The notes under the pieces: generated by a model | The model's database searches: none | What the model saw: the letters and a program-made list of their open reading frames with translations, nothing else | What the model was told of the DNA's origin: nothing | Source of the DNA: JADLHS01 sp964561105 | GTDB taxonomy: Bacteria; Verrucomicrobiota; Verrucomicrobiia; Limisphaerales; JADLHS01 | Length of the DNA: 64,000 nt | Reading direction: 5' to 3' | Assembly: GCA_964561105.1 (NCBI GenBank) | Contig: CAZLOH010000027.1 | Location: 1-64,000 of the forward strand | Shown here: positions 16,896 to 24,896 of the stretch, piece after piece | Layout: each line of letters starts with the position of its first letter | Numbering within the stretch: position 1 is the stretch's first letter | Position numbers and translations under genes: made by a program

Positions 16896-18491
16896 CTACG
16901 TCATCCGGAGCCACACGGTCTTCAAATACGCCGGCTCGGCGTGGCTGATCGGGAAGTCCGGCGGTTGCGGCACGTAATGTTGTTGGGTGATCTTCCGCCG
17001 CGCCGTTTGCACGGCCGCCTGGATAGTCGTGAGGAATTTTTCCGGCGGCCAGTCCGCCGCGTTGGAGGAGCAGAACAGGACTCCGCCCGGTCGCAGCACG
17101 GGCAACGCCGCGGCGACCAGCCGGCCGTAATCCTTCTCCGCCCGGAAAACGCCGCTCGCTTTCGATTGCGAGAACGTGGGCGGATCGAGCAAGACCACGT
17201 CAAACGCCCGGCCCTTCCGGGCGAATCGCTTCAGCCAATCGAACGTGTCGCCATAGATGAAATCGTGCTGTGCCGCGTCCAATCCGTTCCAGGCGAAGTT
17301 GCGTCGGCCCCATTCCAGATATTTCTTCGAGAGGTCGAGGCTGGTCGTTTGCGCGCCTCCCAACGCAGCGCAGACGGAGAAGCCACAAGAGTAGGCAAAC
17401 GTGTTCAACACCGTCCGATTCTCGTTCGCGGCGCCAAGCTCGAAATCGGCGGCGACGTGGCGGGTCAATATTCGCCGGCGATTGTCGCGTTGATCCAGAA
17501 ACAGGCCAACCGAGTATCCCTCGCTGAAGCTCAGTTCAAACTTCACCCCGTTTTCGCGAATGACGAAGGGTCCAGGCGCGGCCGCGCCGACCACCGCTTC
17601 CGGTGAGCTGGCGCGGAGCGTCGAATGACGAACCTGACGCGAGAGCAGTTTGTGATAAACGCGCGAGCCCAAAACTTCGAGCGGTGGCCGCCGCGAGTTG
17701 CTCCAGGACGAGTCACTTTGCGTCAGCAGGAAATCGCCCAGACGCTCGACATACCAGCCGGGCCAGCCATCGCTCGCGCCGTGAATCAGGCGCAGGGCAT
17801 TGGTGCTGGCCGGGTCAATGATCGCTGCACGCAAGGCCGCGCGCGCACTGGCGGTGAAATCCACGGGGGCACAGAAGCTGACACTTTTGCCCGTGGCCGG
17901 GTGTTTCAGGGTCAGTTCCGTTGCGTGCAGACAGACGCGCGGAAACGATGACCCGCCGTAAAGTGAGTCGCCGAGAATCGGGAAGCCGTGCTCTGCCGCA
18001 TGAACCCGGATCTGGTGCGTGCGTCCGGTCAACGGAGTCGCTTCCACGAGCGCGGCACTTGGAGCGCGGACGATGGAGTTCAAAACCGTGAATCGCGTCT
18101 CCGCCTCATCACCGTGAGTGCCGCTGACATATCGTTCGCCCGCCCGAACAATTTTGGACTTGGCGGTGAAGCCAGATCGGGTTGGTGCGAGGTCGGTGAG
18201 CAGTTGATATTTCTTTTGAATGGTGCGCCGGGCAAACTGTTCGGTGAGCGAACGGTTGGCGAGTGGCGTCTTGCCAAAGACCAGCACACCGCTGGTGTCC
18301 TTGTCGAGCCGATGGATGATGGCGAGATTCGCCCAACGCGGCTCGCGGTGTTTGAGCCAGTCGTAGATGCCTTCCCCGGCAAACGGCGACGGCGCGTGCG
18401 TGTTCCAGCCGGACGGCTTGTTGACCACCAGCAAGTGCTCGTCTTCGTGGAGCACGCAAGGTGGGAGTGGAGGTGGTGGGACTGCGGACAT
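16896..18491 (-). CDS. Fusion of RluA-type pseudouridine synthase and RlmI-type rRNA methyltransferase
   Basis: 531 residues. Residues 1-215 are an RluA-family pseudouridine synthase: HEDEHLLVVNKPSGWNTH, catalytic Asp63 in IIHRLDKDTSGVLVF, and TGRTHQIRVHAAEHGFPILGD. Residues 230-531 are an RlmI/RlmK-type class I SAM methyltransferase: ALRLIHGASDGWPGWYVERLGD, GLFLDQRDNRR, LNTFAYSCGFSVCAALGG (SAM site), SLDLSKKYLEWGRRNF and the catalytic DPPTFSQSK. RlmI normally carries an N-terminal PUA domain; here a catalytic pseudouridine synthase takes its place. Both active sites look intact. It should modify 23S rRNA twice, perhaps at nearby sites. Confidence 0.88.
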   Translation of the reverse strand: MSAVPPPPLPPCVLHEDEHLLVVNKPSGWNTHAPSPFAGEGIYDWLKHREPRWANLAIIHRLDKDTSGVLVFGKTPLANRSLTEQFARRTIQKKYQLLTDLAPTRSGFTAKSKIVRAGERYVSGTHGDEAETRFTVLNSIVRAPSAALVEATPLTGRTHQIRVHAAEHGFPILGDSLYGGSSFPRVCLHATELTLKHPATGKSVSFCAPVDFTASARAALRAAIIDPASTNALRLIHGASDGWPGWYVERLGDFLLTQSDSSWSNSRRPPLEVLGSRVYHKLLSRQVRHSTLRASSPEAVVGAAAPGPFVIRENGVKFELSFSEGYSVGLFLDQRDNRRRILTRHVAADFELGAANENRTVLNTFAYSCGFSVCAALGGAQTTSLDLSKKYLEWGRRNFAWNGLDAAQHDFIYGDTFDWLKRFARKGRAFDVVLLDPPTFSQSKASGVFRAEKDYGRLVAAALPVLRPGGVLFCSSNAADWPPEKFLTTIQAAVQTARRKITQQHYVPQPPDFPISHAEPAYLKTVWLRMT

Positions 18492-18590
18492 GCGCCGGTT
18501 GGTTTTGGATCTTGATCGTGAGCTTAATCCCTCCTCGTGAAAGCGATCAAGCGCGCGGCCAAGTGTAAAATCGGGTCCAAAGAAAAACGC

Positions 18591-19283
18591 TCAGAAAAAC
18601 TTCCACGCCTCGCCGCCTTTCCACACCACGTAACATCCGAGCAGGAAATTGGTGATCGCGTGTGCGGTCATGGCGTCACCGAGCCGGCCTTTGCGGAGGA
18701 CCAGCCCTTGATACGCTAGCCCGCACAGCACACCGGGCAACCATTGGAAATGAGCCGCGCCAAACAGCACCGACGTGAGCACCAGCGCGACGCCGTCGAA
18801 ATGATTCAGCGCCACCTTGGTGAAATCGTATTTGACGATGTAGCGATAGACCATGGAACGATAGAAGACTTCCTCCAGCGGCGGGACCACGATGGTCATG
18901 CCGAAGATGCGGACGACAATCAGCCCCCACGCCACCACCGAGCCCGCGCCGAAACGGGCGAACGGATTCCAGATGCTGTCCGCGGTGTCTTTGAAGAGCA
19001 GATGATTCTTCGGGTAATAGGGATCCAAACCCACCCATAAGACGAAGATCAACACCCCGACGAGCACGGCCTCCCAACTGAACGCCCAACGCATCTCGGT
19101 GACGATGCCGTACATTTCCCGGATCAACCACAACCCCACCAGCACCTTGACCGCGTAGAGCCAGTACATCCAGTCGTGCCCGAGGAAAAAGGCCGCCGAG
19201 GTGATGACGCAGAAAATGAAGAAGGGCGCAAACCGCGCATACTCGGCCGAAGCCGCCATGTGCTTGCGGAACGTGGCGATCAT
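18591..19283 (-). CDS. CAAX prenyl protease-related protein (pepcterm_CAAX type)
   Basis: About 230 residues with six or seven hydrophobic segments. The CPBP/ABI glutamic-protease motifs are VPPLEEVFYRSMVYRY (EE-x3-R), FGAAHFQWLPGVLCGL and MTAHAITNFLLG, the last two with the conserved His residues. VLIFVLWVGLDPYYPKNH is typical of TIGR03008, the CAAX-related family linked to PEP-CTERM/exosortase genomes. ATG 19283 is preferred; a TTG at 19331 would add 16 residues. It follows the GspB-like gene on the same strand. No exosortase (XrtA) gene is in the window. Confidence 0.78.
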   Translation of the reverse strand: MIATFRKHMAASAEYARFAPFFIFCVITSAAFFLGHDWMYWLYAVKVLVGLWLIREMYGIVTEMRWAFSWEAVLVGVLIFVLWVGLDPYYPKNHLLFKDTADSIWNPFARFGAGSVVAWGLIVVRIFGMTIVVPPLEEVFYRSMVYRYIVKYDFTKVALNHFDGVALVLTSVLFGAAHFQWLPGVLCGLAYQGLVLRKGRLGDAMTAHAITNFLLGCYVVWKGGEAWKFF

Positions 19284-19335
19284 GCGGGCGGAACGAGTAG
19301 GCGGCTCATGCGGCGCGCAGAGTGCCGACAATCCG

Positions 19336-19851
19336 CTAGGGAGACAAGCTCAACACATTGGTCTGCGTCGCGGTGGCCAGCGTCACCGCTTGCGGCGTGA
19401 TCGCGAGGACTTCGAAGCCGTTCACCTTGTTGCCGACATAAACCGTCCGGCCGTTCACCACGGCGGAAGGACTGCGCGGATTGAAGAAAATTCCCTGGAG
19501 CTTCAGTTCCGGTGCCGGCGGCGGCACGACGACGGGTTCAGCGTTGGTGACGGTTTCCGGGGCTGCGGCGAGGGGAGCGGGCGGAGGATCCACCAACAGC
19601 GCCGGCGCCTTGACGGGTCGGGCTTCAACCTCCAAGGGAGTGGCCCCACTGTGCGCCACCAGCCAGAGCAACAATCCGCCCGCGCCAACGATGACTGCCA
19701 GGCCCACCACGACTCCGGCAATCACCACCGGCGAACGTGGGCTGACTTCCTGGCCTGGTGCCACGGGTTGAAATTTCAGGGGCGGAGCGGCCGACGGTTG
19801 TTCGTCCTGCGCCTGCTGGGCGCGCTTCAAGGCGTCGTTGATCATGCTCAT
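19336..19851 (-). CDS. GspB-like membrane protein
   Basis: 171 residues starting MSMINDALKRAQQAQ, then a transmembrane segment at about 43-64 (VVIAGVVVGLAVIVGAGGLLLWLVA), a Pro/Ala-rich linker, and a C-terminal domain reading LKLQGIFFNPRSPSAVVNGRTVYVGNKVNGFEVLAI. The last part matches the small domain of GspB (type II secretion partner of the ATPase GspA/ExeA). It begins one base after the stop of the ExeA-like gene, so the two are translated together, the GspA-GspB arrangement known from Aeromonas (ExeA-ExeB). Confidence 0.75.
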   Translation of the reverse strand: MSMINDALKRAQQAQDEQPSAAPPLKFQPVAPGQEVSPRSPVVIAGVVVGLAVIVGAGGLLLWLVAHSGATPLEVEARPVKAPALLVDPPPAPLAAAPETVTNAEPVVVPPPAPELKLQGIFFNPRSPSAVVNGRTVYVGNKVNGFEVLAITPQAVTLATATQTNVLSLSP

Positions 19852-19852
19852 G

Positions 19853-20662
19853 CTATAGATTTCCTTCCAGTTCACGAATTGCCCGGCCGACGATTCCGAA
19901 ATTTATCCGCCCCGTCTGTTGCACAAACCCTGCCAACAACGCCTTGTCGCAGAGCGCATTGATCAGGCGGGGGATGCCGTGGCTGTAACGATGCACCCGC
20001 CACAAGGCCGGCTTGGTGAAATAGGGCAGGCCGTTCGCGCCGGAGGTCTTGAGCCGATGCCGGATGTATTTCCCCAATTCCTCCTTGGACAACGGCGGGA
20101 GATGAAAGCGCACCGTGATGCGCTGCCGAAGCTGGCGGAGCTTGGGGTTGTTCAGCCGGTCCCGCAATTCGGGCTGACCCAGCAATACGATTTGCAGCAG
20201 CTTGCGATTGTCGGTTTCGAGATTGGACAGCAGACGCACCTGTTCGAGCAGTTCGTCCGTCAGGTCTTGCGCCTCGTCAATGATCAGCACCGTATCTCGG
20301 CCCTGCTCAACCTGATGGAGCAGGAAATTGTTTATGACGGCGAGCGTGGTGAGCTTGTCGAGCCCGCTGACCGGCAGGCCGTATTCGAAGCCGATGGCGC
20401 GCATCAATTCCTCCGCGCTCATGATCGGGTTCAAAATCAACGCCGTCGTGTAGTGTTGATTCAGTTGTTCCAGGGCCGCGCGGCAGAGCGTCGTCTTGCC
20501 CGCGCCAACCTCGCCGGTCAGTTGCACGAACCCCTTCCGCTCCCGGATGCCGTACAGCAGGTGGTTGTAGGCTTCCCGATGCTTCGCGCTGTAAAACAGG
20601 AAACGCGGGTTCGGCGTAATGTCGAACGGAGCTTCGGTTAGGCCATAGAAATCCTGGTACAC
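19853..20662 (-). CDS. ExeA/GspA-type AAA ATPase
   Basis: 269 residues. MYQDFYGLTEAPFDITPNPRF is the family-defining start. Walker A is GEVGAGKTTLCRA (about 49-61), Walker B is TVLIIDEAQDLTDELLEQVRLLSN, and VLLGQPELRDRLNNPKLRQLRQRI is sensor 1/arginine region. It lacks the C-terminal peptidoglycan-binding domain of full ExeA, so it resembles the exosortase-linked ATPase subfamily (TIGR03015) as well. With the GspB-like protein it may help insert a secretion complex in the cell wall or drive export; the CAAX-related neighbour points to the exosortase context. Confidence 0.85.
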   Translation of the reverse strand: MYQDFYGLTEAPFDITPNPRFLFYSAKHREAYNHLLYGIRERKGFVQLTGEVGAGKTTLCRAALEQLNQHYTTALILNPIMSAEELMRAIGFEYGLPVSGLDKLTTLAVINNFLLHQVEQGRDTVLIIDEAQDLTDELLEQVRLLSNLETDNRKLLQIVLLGQPELRDRLNNPKLRQLRQRITVRFHLPPLSKEELGKYIRHRLKTSGANGLPYFTKPALWRVHRYSHGIPRLINALCDKALLAGFVQQTGRINFGIVGRAIRELEGNL

Positions 20663-20699
20663 GTTCCGTGTTCAGCAATTCAAATGCCCTGACGCAAGG

Positions 20700-20737
20700 A
20701 AAACCCCGCGGGACGCCGGTGCGAACCGGGGCGTCCC
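20700..20737 (-). terminator. Rho-independent terminator after hisC
   Basis: GGGACGCC (20710-20717) pairs with GGCGTCCC (20730-20737), with additional GGT/ACC pairing in the loop. Read on the minus strand the hairpin is followed by GCGGGGTTTTCC. It lies between the hisC stop (20781) and the start of the ExeA-like gene. Confidence 0.65.
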
Positions 20738-20780
20738 ACCCCCAAACACCGTGCCCACTTCTGTGACGCGACGTTTCCGG

Positions 20781-21884
20781 CTACGCGTTCAGAATCGCCC
20801 GAACCGCCCGCACCAGGGCTGTCGCTTCGGCGGCGGTGCCGATGGTGATGCGCAGATAATTCCGCACGTCCGGTGCGTTGAACCAGCGCACCAGGATTTT
20901 GCGGTCGCGTAGCAGTTGCAACCAGTCCCGGGCGGAAAAACGCGGCGGCTGCGCGAAAAGAAAATTCGTCTGACTCGGCCGCACGCGCCACCCGAGCTGC
21001 GTCAGTTGCCAGCTCAATTTTTCCCGCGTGCCGACGATCTGGCGGAAGTTGGCGCGATAGTAAGCCAGGTCATCCAGCGTTGCTTCCGCAGCCACCTGAC
21101 CGAGTCCGTTGACATTGTAGCTGTCGCGAATCTTGTGCAAGGCTGCGATGAGCGCGGGATGGCCCACGAAATAGCCCACGCGCTGGAAGCACAGCGAATA
21201 CGCCTTCGAGAACGTGCGCGCCACGAGCACGTGCGGATGTTTCCGCGCGAGCGACAGCGCATTCTCGTCCGCGAAATCCACGTAGGCTTCATCCAGCACC
21301 ACCACCCCGCGTTGCGCCCGACAGAGCGCATCCAGCTCCCGGGTCGCATAGCCGCGTCCGCTCGGCGCATTGGGCGTGGTGACGAGAGTCAGCGCGGCGT
21401 CACGTTTCCAAACCTTGTGCCGCTTCAACGCCGCGACACCCGGCAGACTGAAATCCGGCTGGAGCGACACCGGGTTTTTTACTGCGCCGTGGATATCCGC
21501 CAGCACCGGGTAGAGCGAATAACTCGGCGTGAAGTACTGGACCGTGGCGCGTGACGCGTGACGCGTGGCTGCGGACGGTGTTACAAAACATCTTACCGCC
21601 AGCGCCAGCAGTTCATCCGAGCCATTGCCCACGATGATGTTCTCCGGGCGGCAGCGATGCAGTCGGGCAAGTTTTTCGCGCAACCGCTCCGCGCCGGGGT
21701 TCGGATACAAACGCAACCGTCCATCCACCGCCGCTTTCACCGCCCGCAATACGCGCGGCGAGGGTGGATAGGGATTCTCATTGGTGTTGAGCTTGATCAA
21801 TCCCTTGATCTTCGGTTGCTCGCCCGGCACGTAGGGATGCAGCGCGCGAACCAGCGGACGAATCAATGACGTCGGAGCAGACAT
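20781..21884 (-). CDS. hisC: Histidinol-phosphate aminotransferase
   Basis: 367 residues; PLP-dependent fold type I enzyme of histidine synthesis. Motifs: LNTNENPYPPSP near the N-terminus, IIVGNGSDELLALAVRCF, LVTTPNAPSGR, VVLDEAYVDFADENAL, and the PLP lysine in RTFSKAYSLCFQRVGYFVGHPALI. RPSQTNFLFAQP is also family-typical. The start MSAPTSLIRPLVRALHPYVPGE at 21884 fits the family; starts at 21893 and 21914 are possible. It is a lone his gene with its own terminator. Confidence 0.93.
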   Translation of the reverse strand: MSAPTSLIRPLVRALHPYVPGEQPKIKGLIKLNTNENPYPPSPRVLRAVKAAVDGRLRLYPNPGAERLREKLARLHRCRPENIIVGNGSDELLALAVRCFVTPSAATRHASRATVQYFTPSYSLYPVLADIHGAVKNPVSLQPDFSLPGVAALKRHKVWKRDAALTLVTTPNAPSGRGYATRELDALCRAQRGVVVLDEAYVDFADENALSLARKHPHVLVARTFSKAYSLCFQRVGYFVGHPALIAALHKIRDSYNVNGLGQVAAEATLDDLAYYRANFRQIVGTREKLSWQLTQLGWRVRPSQTNFLFAQPPRFSARDWLQLLRDRKILVRWFNAPDVRNYLRITIGTAAEATALVRAVRAILNA

Positions 21885-21924
21885 GGCCAACATTTCAGAG
21901 GAAAAGCGCGGCAAAGTCGAGTTT

Positions 21925-22300
21925 GCTCTCCGATGCGCTGTCGGTTGGAGCGCGCGGAGAAAATGGTTTCAACCGTTCCCCGCCGGCAACCACACCAAGC
22001 CGTTGAAACGGCTTGGTTTCGTGCCACTCATTCCCACCGGACTGAAGCCCGGTGTCATTGCAACGCGGCGAGAAGTGAGATGCGCCGTCGGTTTTTCGCT
22101 GAACAACTTGTCTGGGCGTCATCGCGCCACGACGCATTTGTTCCGTGCCGTTGCGCAAGTCACCGCAACGTGAGGGCCGAATGGCAATCACGCCGTCGCA
22201 GTTGGATGCGGAATCAAATCGCGCGTTCCGAAGACGATGTTGCGGCGCCGGAAGCGCGACACCCGACACCGCGCAGAACTTTTTTCCGACATCACGTCGC
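21925..22300. repeat. Cluster of palindromic intergenic repeats
   Basis: No gene is evident. Perfect or near-perfect hairpins include ACCAAGCCGTT/AACGGCTTGGT at 21994-22017 and CACCGG/CCGGTG at 22035-22054 (loop ACTGAAGC). These short stem-loops resemble dispersed hairpin repeats of the same general type as others in this window, but share no sequence with the RAYT-linked family. Confidence 0.55.
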
Positions 22301-22342
22301 TCGAGTTCATGCTCGCGGGAAAAAATTTCGTTAAGAAAGTTG

Positions 22343-22371
22343 TTGCACGAGCATGACGTTTTCACTTACAA
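22343..22371 (+). promoter_or_regulatory. Sigma-70-type promoter for the lysine-rich peptide unit
   Basis: TTGCAC at 22343-22348 and TTACAA at 22366-22371 are separated by exactly 17 bases. Transcription would start near 22378, giving a leader of about 75 nucleotides before the ATG at 22452. Confidence 0.5.
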
Positions 22372-22451
22372 CCGGATTGTTCCGAACTTCGAGCGCGTGC
22401 GCTCGAAACAAATTGCAGCGTCACACACAACACCGATCGGAGGTGAAAAAC

Positions 22452-22499
22452 ATGGCAGCCAAGAAAAAGGCAAAAAAAGCTGGTAAGAAAAAGAAGTAG
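22452..22499 (+). CDS. 15-residue lysine-rich peptide
   Basis: ATG at 22452 to TAG at 22497-22499 encodes MAAKKKAKKAGKKKK. It is far below usual length cut-offs, but three signals support it: a perfect GGAGG ribosome-binding site at 22439-22443, eight bases before the ATG; a promoter-like pair 75-110 bases upstream; and a strong intrinsic terminator 12 bases downstream. Ten of 15 residues are Lys. It resembles the tails of bacterial histone-H1-like and AAKKAKK-type proteins and may bind DNA or RNA; that is inference. An alternative is that translation matters mainly for regulating the terminator. Confidence 0.65.
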   Translation: MAAKKKAKKAGKKKK

Positions 22500-22510
22500 T
22501 CCATTAGCAC

Positions 22511-22563
22511 AACCGGGATGGAAAACCTGGTCTGCCTGACGGGTTCTCCATCCTGGTTTTTTT
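22511..22563 (+). terminator. Strong intrinsic terminator after the lysine-rich peptide
   Basis: AACCGGGATGGAAAACC (22511-22527) pairs with GGTTCTCCATCCTGGTT (22542-22558): a 17-bp stem with one G-U and one mismatch, followed by seven T (22557-22563). The T-run ends 14 bases before the exonuclease start codon. Confidence 0.93.
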
Positions 22564-22577
22564 CTCCCTCCTCTCCC

Positions 22578-23297
22578 ATGGCCAAACTTGTTTTCGACAT
22601 CGAGACCTCCGCCCTGCCGCTGGAAAGCTTTGACGAAACCCAGCAGGAATATCTGCTGCGCGAGCTGCAGAAAATCCCGGACGAGGCCGCGCGCGCCGTT
22701 CGCCGCGAAGAAATTCTGCGGCAGTTCAATCTCTGGCCGTTTACCGCCCAGGTCGTTTGCATCGCCATGCTCAACGCCGAATCGCTGCGCGGACAGGTGC
22801 TTTTTCTGGCCGCGGATTTCGAGGACGATGCGGCCGAGGGCGGCCCGGTGGAGTTCACGCCGTGCGCCGATGAAGTGGAGCTGCTCACCGCCTTCTGGGA
22901 TGTGGCCAAACATTACGACGAGATCGTGACCTTCAACGGGCGCGGCTTCGACGTGCCGTTTCTCTATCTGCGCTCGGCCGTGCTCAATGTTCCCATCTCG
23001 AAACGCAACTGGCTCGGCTATCGCTTTGCCACCGAACCGCACTGCGATCTCGCGGAGCAATTTACATTTTATGGAGTGAGCGGGCGCGAAGGTGCGGCGC
23101 GCAAGTTCAACCTCGATTTCTACTGCAAGGCGTTCGGGATTGATTCGCCCAAGGCGCACGGTGTGACCGGCATGGACGTGAATTCGCTGATGGCGGAGGG
23201 CAAGTTCCGCGAGATCGCCGAGTATTGTTTGCGCGACGTCCGCGCAACGGTGGAATTACATCGTGTGTGGAAGGAACGGCTGGCGGGCATCAAATAA
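22578..23297 (+). CDS. PolB-type 3'-5' exonuclease (DNA_pol_B_exo2 family)
   Basis: 239 residues with the three DnaQ-fold motifs: LVFDIETSAL (Exo I, DxE at about 7-9), VTFNGRGFDVPFLYLRS (Exo II) and AEYCLRDVRATVELHRVW (Exo III, with Asp). It matches the predicted PolB-exonuclease-like family PF10108 and has no polymerase domain. It should degrade single strands 3'-5'. The start MAKLVFDIETS is chosen because Exo I follows directly, but no Shine-Dalgarno sequence fits between the upstream T-run and ATG 22578; an ATG at 22518 lies inside the terminator stem. Expression may depend on terminator read-through. Confidence 0.85.
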   Translation: MAKLVFDIETSALPLESFDETQQEYLLRELQKIPDEAARAVRREEILRQFNLWPFTAQVVCIAMLNAESLRGQVLFLAADFEDDAAEGGPVEFTPCADEVELLTAFWDVAKHYDEIVTFNGRGFDVPFLYLRSAVLNVPISKRNWLGYRFATEPHCDLAEQFTFYGVSGREGAARKFNLDFYCKAFGIDSPKAHGVTGMDVNSLMAEGKFREIAEYCLRDVRATVELHRVWKERLAGIK

Positions 23298-23433
23298 GGG
23301 CGCAATTTTCCGGGATCGGTCTCCGACACGGCGGGCACGGGTGAAGACGGCGGGCGGAGCAATCTCAACGCTGACGAAGGTGGGCGAGGTGGAGGCGGCT
23401 TCGGCCCACACCAAAGCAGCGAGGGGAGCGCGA

Positions 23434-24336
23434 TCACCCGCCGTTCGTAACGACGGGCACGCCGGGCTTGTGCGAGGTGACGGGCAGCGGCGGTTGCGGC
23501 ACCGGGCGGATGGGCAACGGTGGCAGGCGTGGCGCGGCGCTGACCACTTCCCGCCAGGACTGCCGTTCCGCCGGCGTCATCTGCGCCCAGCGTTCGGCGT
23601 TCTGCAAAAACGCCTGCCGCTCGCCCAGGCTCATCCCGACATATTTCTTGAATGACAGCAGGCACTGCCGCCGCTGATCGGGCGTCAGTTTTTCGTACGC
23701 CGCCAGGGTCTTCTCCATCTGCTCCCGCTCCGCGTCGGACAAGGTAGCCAGCACAGTTTCCTTTTCGTCCGGCGTCAACTCAAAGAGTTGATTGATCCGC
23801 GCCGTCAACTGTTTCCGCATCTGGGTGGTGGGCAAGGGCGGAAAATTCGTGGGCGACGTCACCCGCGCGAAATAGCCGGCGCTCTGGTCGTTGGTGAGGA
23901 ACATCTGCTGCACGGGCGCGGCGACCCGATCCCATTGAGCAATGCGCACGGCCACGAGCGCGCGCATGTTTTCGGGAATCAAGGCCAGTTGCGCGGCGCG
24001 ATTTGTCGGCGAACTGCGCATCAACGGCTGCAAATACCAGCGGAGTTCCGTGGCCTTGAGCCGCAACTCGCGCTCCTCCGGCGTGAGCGATTGATATTCG
24101 CGGATCTTGGCGACGAGGCGCGCCTGGACATTGGTGGCGCGGGTGGCGAGGAACTCCCGCCGCTCAGCCAGCGGCATGACGAGCAACGCGCGAAAGGAAT
24201 CCACCGGCGAGCGGAGCAACGGCAGCGGTACCGAGGCGACGACCCGGTTTGTTTGCGCCCCGGTCGGCCCTGCCAGCCATCCCAGCCCGGCCACGAAGAC
24301 TCCCCAAAAAATGGCGTTGAGCGTTGACCGGTTCAT
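23434..24336 (-). CDS. Periplasmic DUF3106-like protein
   Basis: 300 residues with an N-terminal membrane/signal segment (AIFWGVFVAGLGWLAGPTGAQ). The mature part carries repeated helical units of the form LTPEERELRLKATELRWYL, LTPDEKETVLATLSDAEREQ, LTPDQRRQCLLSFKKYVGM and MTPAERQSWREVV, as in DUF3106 and other periplasmic Met/Arg-rich helical proteins. The start overlaps the stop of the preceding membrane protein by four bases, so it is the third gene of an ECF sigma operon. A role in envelope stress sensing is inference. Confidence 0.75.
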   Translation of the reverse strand: MNRSTLNAIFWGVFVAGLGWLAGPTGAQTNRVVASVPLPLLRSPVDSFRALLVMPLAERREFLATRATNVQARLVAKIREYQSLTPEERELRLKATELRWYLQPLMRSSPTNRAAQLALIPENMRALVAVRIAQWDRVAAPVQQMFLTNDQSAGYFARVTSPTNFPPLPTTQMRKQLTARINQLFELTPDEKETVLATLSDAEREQMEKTLAAYEKLTPDQRRQCLLSFKKYVGMSLGERQAFLQNAERWAQMTPAERQSWREVVSAAPRLPPLPIRPVPQPPLPVTSHKPGVPVVTNGG

Positions 24337-24854
24337 TTTTTCAAGGCCAGCAAATCATCGCTCAAAGCCAGCAGGCCATCGTCCGCCTGACTCAGGCCCT
24401 GGATCGCGTCGAAATCTTCCATGACCGTCGGATCGGCAAGCGGCGTCGCTCCAACCACCGTCACCAGGTTTCGAGCGGCAGTCGCCAGTTCGGCCTGCTG
24501 CGCGTTTTCGTGATGTTCGTAAACGAGAACCCCGGCGCTGATGACGACGGCCACCACGGCAAACCGCGGAACCAATCCCCGCCACCACGGCACGAATATC
24601 CTCGTGGTGGGCCGCTCCGAGGGAGCCGAATCCCGTTCCACCGCCTGGCGCACACGGGCGGCAAAATTGGACGGCACCGGCGCGTCTGGAAGTTTCGCCA
24701 GCGCCTGACTCAAGGCAACGTCCGCTGCTACGTCCGCCTGCGCTTCGGGATGGGCGTCGAGCCATGCCTGCAATTCCGCCCGCTCGGCTTCGGTCCACGC
24801 GCGTCGCCAGCCGGTTTCGCGCAATCGTTGGTAAACTGGGTCGGGATTCATCAT
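24333..24854 (-). CDS. Putative anti-sigma factor (single-pass membrane protein)
   Basis: 173 residues. The N-terminal 90 residues are acidic and helical (LRETGWRRAWTEAERAELQAWLDAHPEAQ) and resemble the cytoplasmic sigma-binding part of anti-sigma factors. One transmembrane segment follows at about 92-112 (FAVVAVVISAGVLVYEHH); the rest is periplasmic. It lies 42 bp downstream of an ECF sigma gene and overlaps a DUF3106-like gene by four bases. Two ATGs (24854, 24851) can serve as start. There is no zinc-binding H-x3-C-x2-C motif. Confidence 0.7.
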   Translation of the reverse strand: MMNPDPVYQRLRETGWRRAWTEAERAELQAWLDAHPEAQADVAADVALSQALAKLPDAPVPSNFAARVRQAVERDSAPSERPTTRIFVPWWRGLVPRFAVVAVVISAGVLVYEHHENAQQAELATAARNLVTVVGATPLADPTVMEDFDAIQGLSQADDGLLALSDDLLALKK

Positions 24855-24896
24855 GTCACCGATGGATTAAAAACCGTGTCTTGGTGAAAGTTGCGG

